Part shown: piece by piece, positions 61,876 through 64,000 of the stretch
Layout of the letters: every line of letters starts with the position of its first letter
Numbering within the stretch: position 1 is the first letter of the stretch
Assembly (NCBI GenBank): GCA_028284865.1
Contig: JANQQV010000020.1
Coordinates: 62,001 to 126,000 of the forward strand
DNA length: 64,000 bases
Source: Rhodothermales bacterium
GTDB lineage: Bacteria > Bacteroidota > Rhodothermia > Rhodothermales > UBA10348
Direction: 5' to 3'
Notes under the pieces: model-generated
Told to the model about the DNA's origin: nothing
What the model saw: only the letters and a program-made list of their open reading frames with translations
The model's database searches: none
Program-made: the position numbers and the translations under genes

Positions 61876-62949
61876 ATGTCGTTTACGCCTACTTCCGTCC
61901 TCGTAACCGGTGGAGCCGGATTCATCGGTTCCAACTACCTCCTGCACGTCGTGCCTGCGCATCCGGACACGCAGTATGTAAACCTGGACGCTTTGACCTA
62001 CGCCGGGAATCTGGCCAACCTGCGTGCCATCGAAGAGGCAGACAACTACGCATTCGTGCACGGCGACATCAACGAAGGTGCATTGATCGATCGTCTCTTT
62101 GAGGAGCATCAGTTCGATGCCGTCGTGCACTTCGCCGCTGAATCCCACGTGGATCGCAGCATCCTCGATCCTACAGCTTTCGTGACGACAAATGTGCACG
62201 GAACGCTCGTCCTGCTACAAGCCGCTCGCAAGGCGTGGGAAGGCGCCAAACACGCCTGTCGCTTCCATCACGTCTCTACCGATGAGGTATTCGGTACGCT
62301 GGGAATGGAAGGCCACTTCACGGCCGATACGCCCTACGCACCACGGTCGCCCTACGCAGCGTCCAAAGCTGCGGCGGATCACCTGGTTCGTGCCTTCGGA
62401 ACGACCTACGATTTCCCGTACGTCATCACCAACACGTCGAATAACTACGGTCCTTACCAATTCCCGGAGAAGCTCATTCCCCTGGTCATCCGCAATGCCG
62501 TCGTCGGGGACCCCATCCCCGTGTATGGCAAGGGAGAAAATGTCCGTGACTGGCTTTTCGTGGAGGATCACTGCGAGGCGCTGGACAGCGTGTTGCACCA
62601 AGCCGGCGATCAGACCACATGGCTTATCGGTGGCGATCAGGAAATCACCAATCTGGAATTGGTAGAGCGGCTTCTCGACGAAGTGGATCGAGCAACAGGC
62701 AAGCCCGTCGGGACGAGAAGGTCCCTGATCCAGTTCGTGACCGATAGACCCGGACACGATTTCCGGTACGCACTGGACAGTTCGCCCGTCAAAGAAGCGC
62801 TGAAATGGACCCCAAAACACGACTTGTCATCAGGGATTGCGCGAACCGTGGCCTGGTACCTTGGCAACATGGACTGGCTCAATGACGTTCTCGACGGCGG
62901 TTATCGGGAGTACTACGCGGCACAGTATGGTTCACGAGGAATGAACTGA
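61876..62949 (+). CDS. rfbB: dTDP-glucose 4,6-dehydratase
   Basis: 357 residues. Nucleotide-binding 'LVTGGAGFIGSNYLL' at the N terminus, 'VVHFAAESHVDRSI', the catalytic region 'HVSTDEVFGTLG' and Tyr-x-x-x-Lys in 'SPYAASKAAADHLVRAF', and 'NTSNNYGPYQFPEKLIPL'. It converts dTDP-glucose to dTDP-4-keto-6-deoxyglucose, the second step towards dTDP-L-rhamnose or related 6-deoxy sugars for surface polysaccharide. It is the first gene of a cluster continued by the thymidylyltransferase and an RmlC-like protein. Confidence 0.97.
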   Translation: MSFTPTSVLVTGGAGFIGSNYLLHVVPAHPDTQYVNLDALTYAGNLANLRAIEEADNYAFVHGDINEGALIDRLFEEHQFDAVVHFAAESHVDRSILDPTAFVTTNVHGTLVLLQAARKAWEGAKHACRFHHVSTDEVFGTLGMEGHFTADTPYAPRSPYAASKAAADHLVRAFGTTYDFPYVITNTSNNYGPYQFPEKLIPLVIRNAVVGDPIPVYGKGENVRDWLFVEDHCEALDSVLHQAGDQTTWLIGGDQEITNLELVERLLDEVDRATGKPVGTRRSLIQFVTDRPGHDFRYALDSSPVKEALKWTPKHDLSSGIARTVAWYLGNMDWLNDVLDGGYREYYAAQYGSRGMN

Positions 62950-63030
62950 GCCCCGCAGACCGGCGTCGTAAGTTGCGATCGTGCGCCGAATCGATTGACC
63001 ACGGCCCCGCTTCCATTATCATTCTCTTTC

Positions 63031-63080
63031 TTCGTTCATTCGCTCATTCGCTCAAGGCATTCGTTCAACACGTTCGTTCA
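63031..63080 (+). repeat. Cluster of five TTCGYTCA octamers before the thymidylyltransferase gene
   Basis: TTCGTTCA/TTCGCTCA occurs at 63031-63038, 63039-63046 and 63047-63054 in exact head-to-tail order, then at 63060-63067 and 63073-63080 with 5-base gaps, i.e. periods of 8 then 13. The cluster ends 20 bases before the ATG. It could be a tandem-repeat tract liable to slippage or a set of regulator sites. Confidence 0.6.
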
Positions 63081-63099
63081 AAACGCTGATTTTACACGC

Positions 63100-63849
63100 A
63101 TGAAAGGAGTTGTATTGGCCGGAGGAACCGGTAGTCGCTTGTATCCCCTCACAAGGGTCACGAACAAGCACCTGCTACCCGTTGGGCGCTACCCCATGAT
63201 CTATCACCCTCTACTGCGGCTTCGCCGGGCAGGAGTGACCGACATTGTTCTGGTCACCAGTCCCGAGCACATGGGTGATGTGGTCAACTTGCTTGGATCA
63301 GGATCCCGACTGGGCATTGATCTGACGTATCGCGTTCAGGACGAACCGGGCGGCATTGCCCAGGCGCTCGGACTCTGTGAGTCATTCGTCGGCGACGAGC
63401 CGTTTGTGGTCGTGCTCGGGGACAACATTCTCGGCGAAGACATTGGAAGCGATGTCGAGGCGTTCCGGAAGCAGGCTGCTGCAGGCGGTGGCGCTCGCGT
63501 CCTTCTGAAGGAAGTACACGACCCGGAGCGGTACGGTGTACCTGAGTTCGACGGCGATCGGATCGTCCACGTGATCGAAAAACCGAGTGATCCTCCCTCC
63601 TCCTATTCGGTCATCGGTATCTATTTCTACGATGCTTCGGTATTCAACTTCATTCGTACGCTGTCCCCGTCAGAGCGCGGCGAACTGGAGATTTCTGACG
63701 TGAGCAACCGCTACGCGCAGGCGGGCAACCTGTCCCACGGTATTCTGTCTAGCTGGTGGGGTGACGCAGGTACGTTCGAGGGCCTCGAAGAAGCCAACAA
63801 GCTGGCGCGTGATCTCGTCTATGAAGAGCTTCCCGGAGTGATTGATTGA
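63100..63849 (+). CDS. Glucose-1-phosphate thymidylyltransferase (short-form RmlA-like nucleotidyltransferase)
   Basis: 249 residues from ATG 63100 ('MKGVVLAGGTGSRLYPLT'), which begins exactly at the nucleotide-binding loop. The TTG at 62995 would add 35 residues encoded partly by the octamer repeats and is rejected. 'NKHLLPVGRYPMIYHPLL', 'VVLGDNILGEDI' and 'VIEKPSDPPSSYSVIGIYFY' are standard. At 249 residues it is the short version, lacking the C-terminal helices of typical ~290-residue RmlA. It makes dTDP-glucose from dTTP and glucose-1-phosphate, feeding rfbB. It overlaps the next gene by one base. Confidence 0.92.
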   Translation: MKGVVLAGGTGSRLYPLTRVTNKHLLPVGRYPMIYHPLLRLRRAGVTDIVLVTSPEHMGDVVNLLGSGSRLGIDLTYRVQDEPGGIAQALGLCESFVGDEPFVVVLGDNILGEDIGSDVEAFRKQAAAGGGARVLLKEVHDPERYGVPEFDGDRIVHVIEKPSDPPSSYSVIGIYFYDASVFNFIRTLSPSERGELEISDVSNRYAQAGNLSHGILSSWWGDAGTFEGLEEANKLARDLVYEELPGVID

Positions 63850-64000
63850 TGAGCGAGCGACGATTTCCTGATACCTGGCGGGATGCCGACATTGACGGCG
63901 TGGAGATTACACCGTTTGCGGTCTATTCCGACGAACGAGGCTGGCTGAGTGAGCTGTTCCGACGGGACGAATTGGCCGCGGACGACTATCCGGAGATGGG
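63849..64000 (+). CDS. RmlC-like dTDP-4-keto-sugar epimerase, N-terminal part only
   Basis: The ATG at 63849 overlaps the upstream stop (TGATG). The visible ~50 residues contain 'DIDGVEITPFAVYSDERGWL' followed by 'SELFRRDEL', the typical opening of RmlC/dTDP-4-dehydrorhamnose 3,5-epimerase cupins, though catalytic His/Tyr lie beyond the window. The gene is cut by the right edge. Context in a dTDP-sugar cluster supports the call; a related 3,4-ketoisomerase is possible. Confidence 0.75.
   Translation, partial: MSERRFPDTWRDADIDGVEITPFAVYSDERGWLSELFRRDELAADDYPEM

Noticed and set aside
62995-63099. N-terminal extension of the thymidylyltransferase from a TTG
   Set aside because: The extra 35 residues come largely from the octamer repeats, and the family begins at the 'KGVVLAGG' loop, so the ATG at 63100 is used.

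Overview
The window is an ordinary-looking stretch of bacterial chromosome, moderately GC-rich and densely coded. The best guess at lineage is a free-living member of the FCB group, most likely Rhodothermota (Rhodothermales) or a close relative of Bacteroidota. The reasons are: a C-terminal type-IX-secretion (Por) sorting domain on the secreted esterase at 25.8-27.2 kb; many signal-peptide, lipoprotein and beta-propeller proteins typical of that group; a 'choice-of-anchor B' protein; long M14, M28 and DUF885 peptidases; few clear Shine-Dalgarno sites; and TAnnTTTG-like promoter boxes (34544-34551, 17775-17782). No prophage, insertion sequence, integrase, CRISPR array or rRNA operon was seen. 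The one RNA gene identified with confidence is tRNA-Ser(CGA) at 42.2 kb.

Layout. 0-8.3 kb: the C-terminal part of a putative helix-hairpin-helix/barrel protein, a blaI-blaR1-type regulator pair, a 980-residue HELVH metalloprotease/propeller/barrel fusion, and isocitrate dehydrogenase with a T. thermophilus-like C-terminal domain. 8.4-20.8 kb, almost all on the minus strand: a cytochrome c/propeller lipoprotein, GNAT, an FGly sulfatase between two small membrane proteins, a DUF885 peptidase, a SulP transporter with a terminator-bearing leader, a DEAD-box helicase and an FG-GAP lipoprotein. 20.8-34.4 kb: small accessory and secreted proteins (DUF1080, two DinB, two GNAT, anchor-B protein, T9SS esterase, agmatine deiminase family, Lgt, His-rich lipoprotein, EEP hydrolase, M28 peptidase) plus one lipoprotein gene split by an in-frame amber codon. 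34.6-41.8 kb: a signalling block of one two-RCK potassium channel and two paralogous membrane Ser/Thr kinases with extracytoplasmic propellers. 41.8-42.4 kb: the longest non-coding stretch, with two inverted repeats, a candidate structured RNA, two terminators and the tRNA. 42.4-64 kb: alaS, a DUF4097 repeat protein, M14 carboxypeptidase, glycosylasparaginase, thiE, an M24 peptidase overlapping a histidine kinase, a DUF819 membrane protein, PepF, a TlpA-like thioredoxin, an M16 peptidase overlapping polA, and the start of a dTDP-sugar (rml/rfb) cluster cut by the right edge.

Taken together the genes suggest a heterotroph that degrades extracellular protein and modified polysaccharide. There are peptidases or related hydrolases of at least nine families, a sulfatase, a 3-keto-glycoside-hydrolase-like protein and a secreted esterase, alongside housekeeping functions (alaS, polA, icd, lgt, thiE). 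I found no convincing wholly new multi-gene system. The most interesting items are the candidate ncRNA at 41.95-42.15 kb, the amber-split lipoprotein, the BlaR1-type sensor with a non-penicillin C-terminal domain, the SulP leader, the IDH with an NAD-type coenzyme motif, the kinase pair, and the octamer cluster before rmlA. All functional calls rest on reading motifs by eye; no database search was run.
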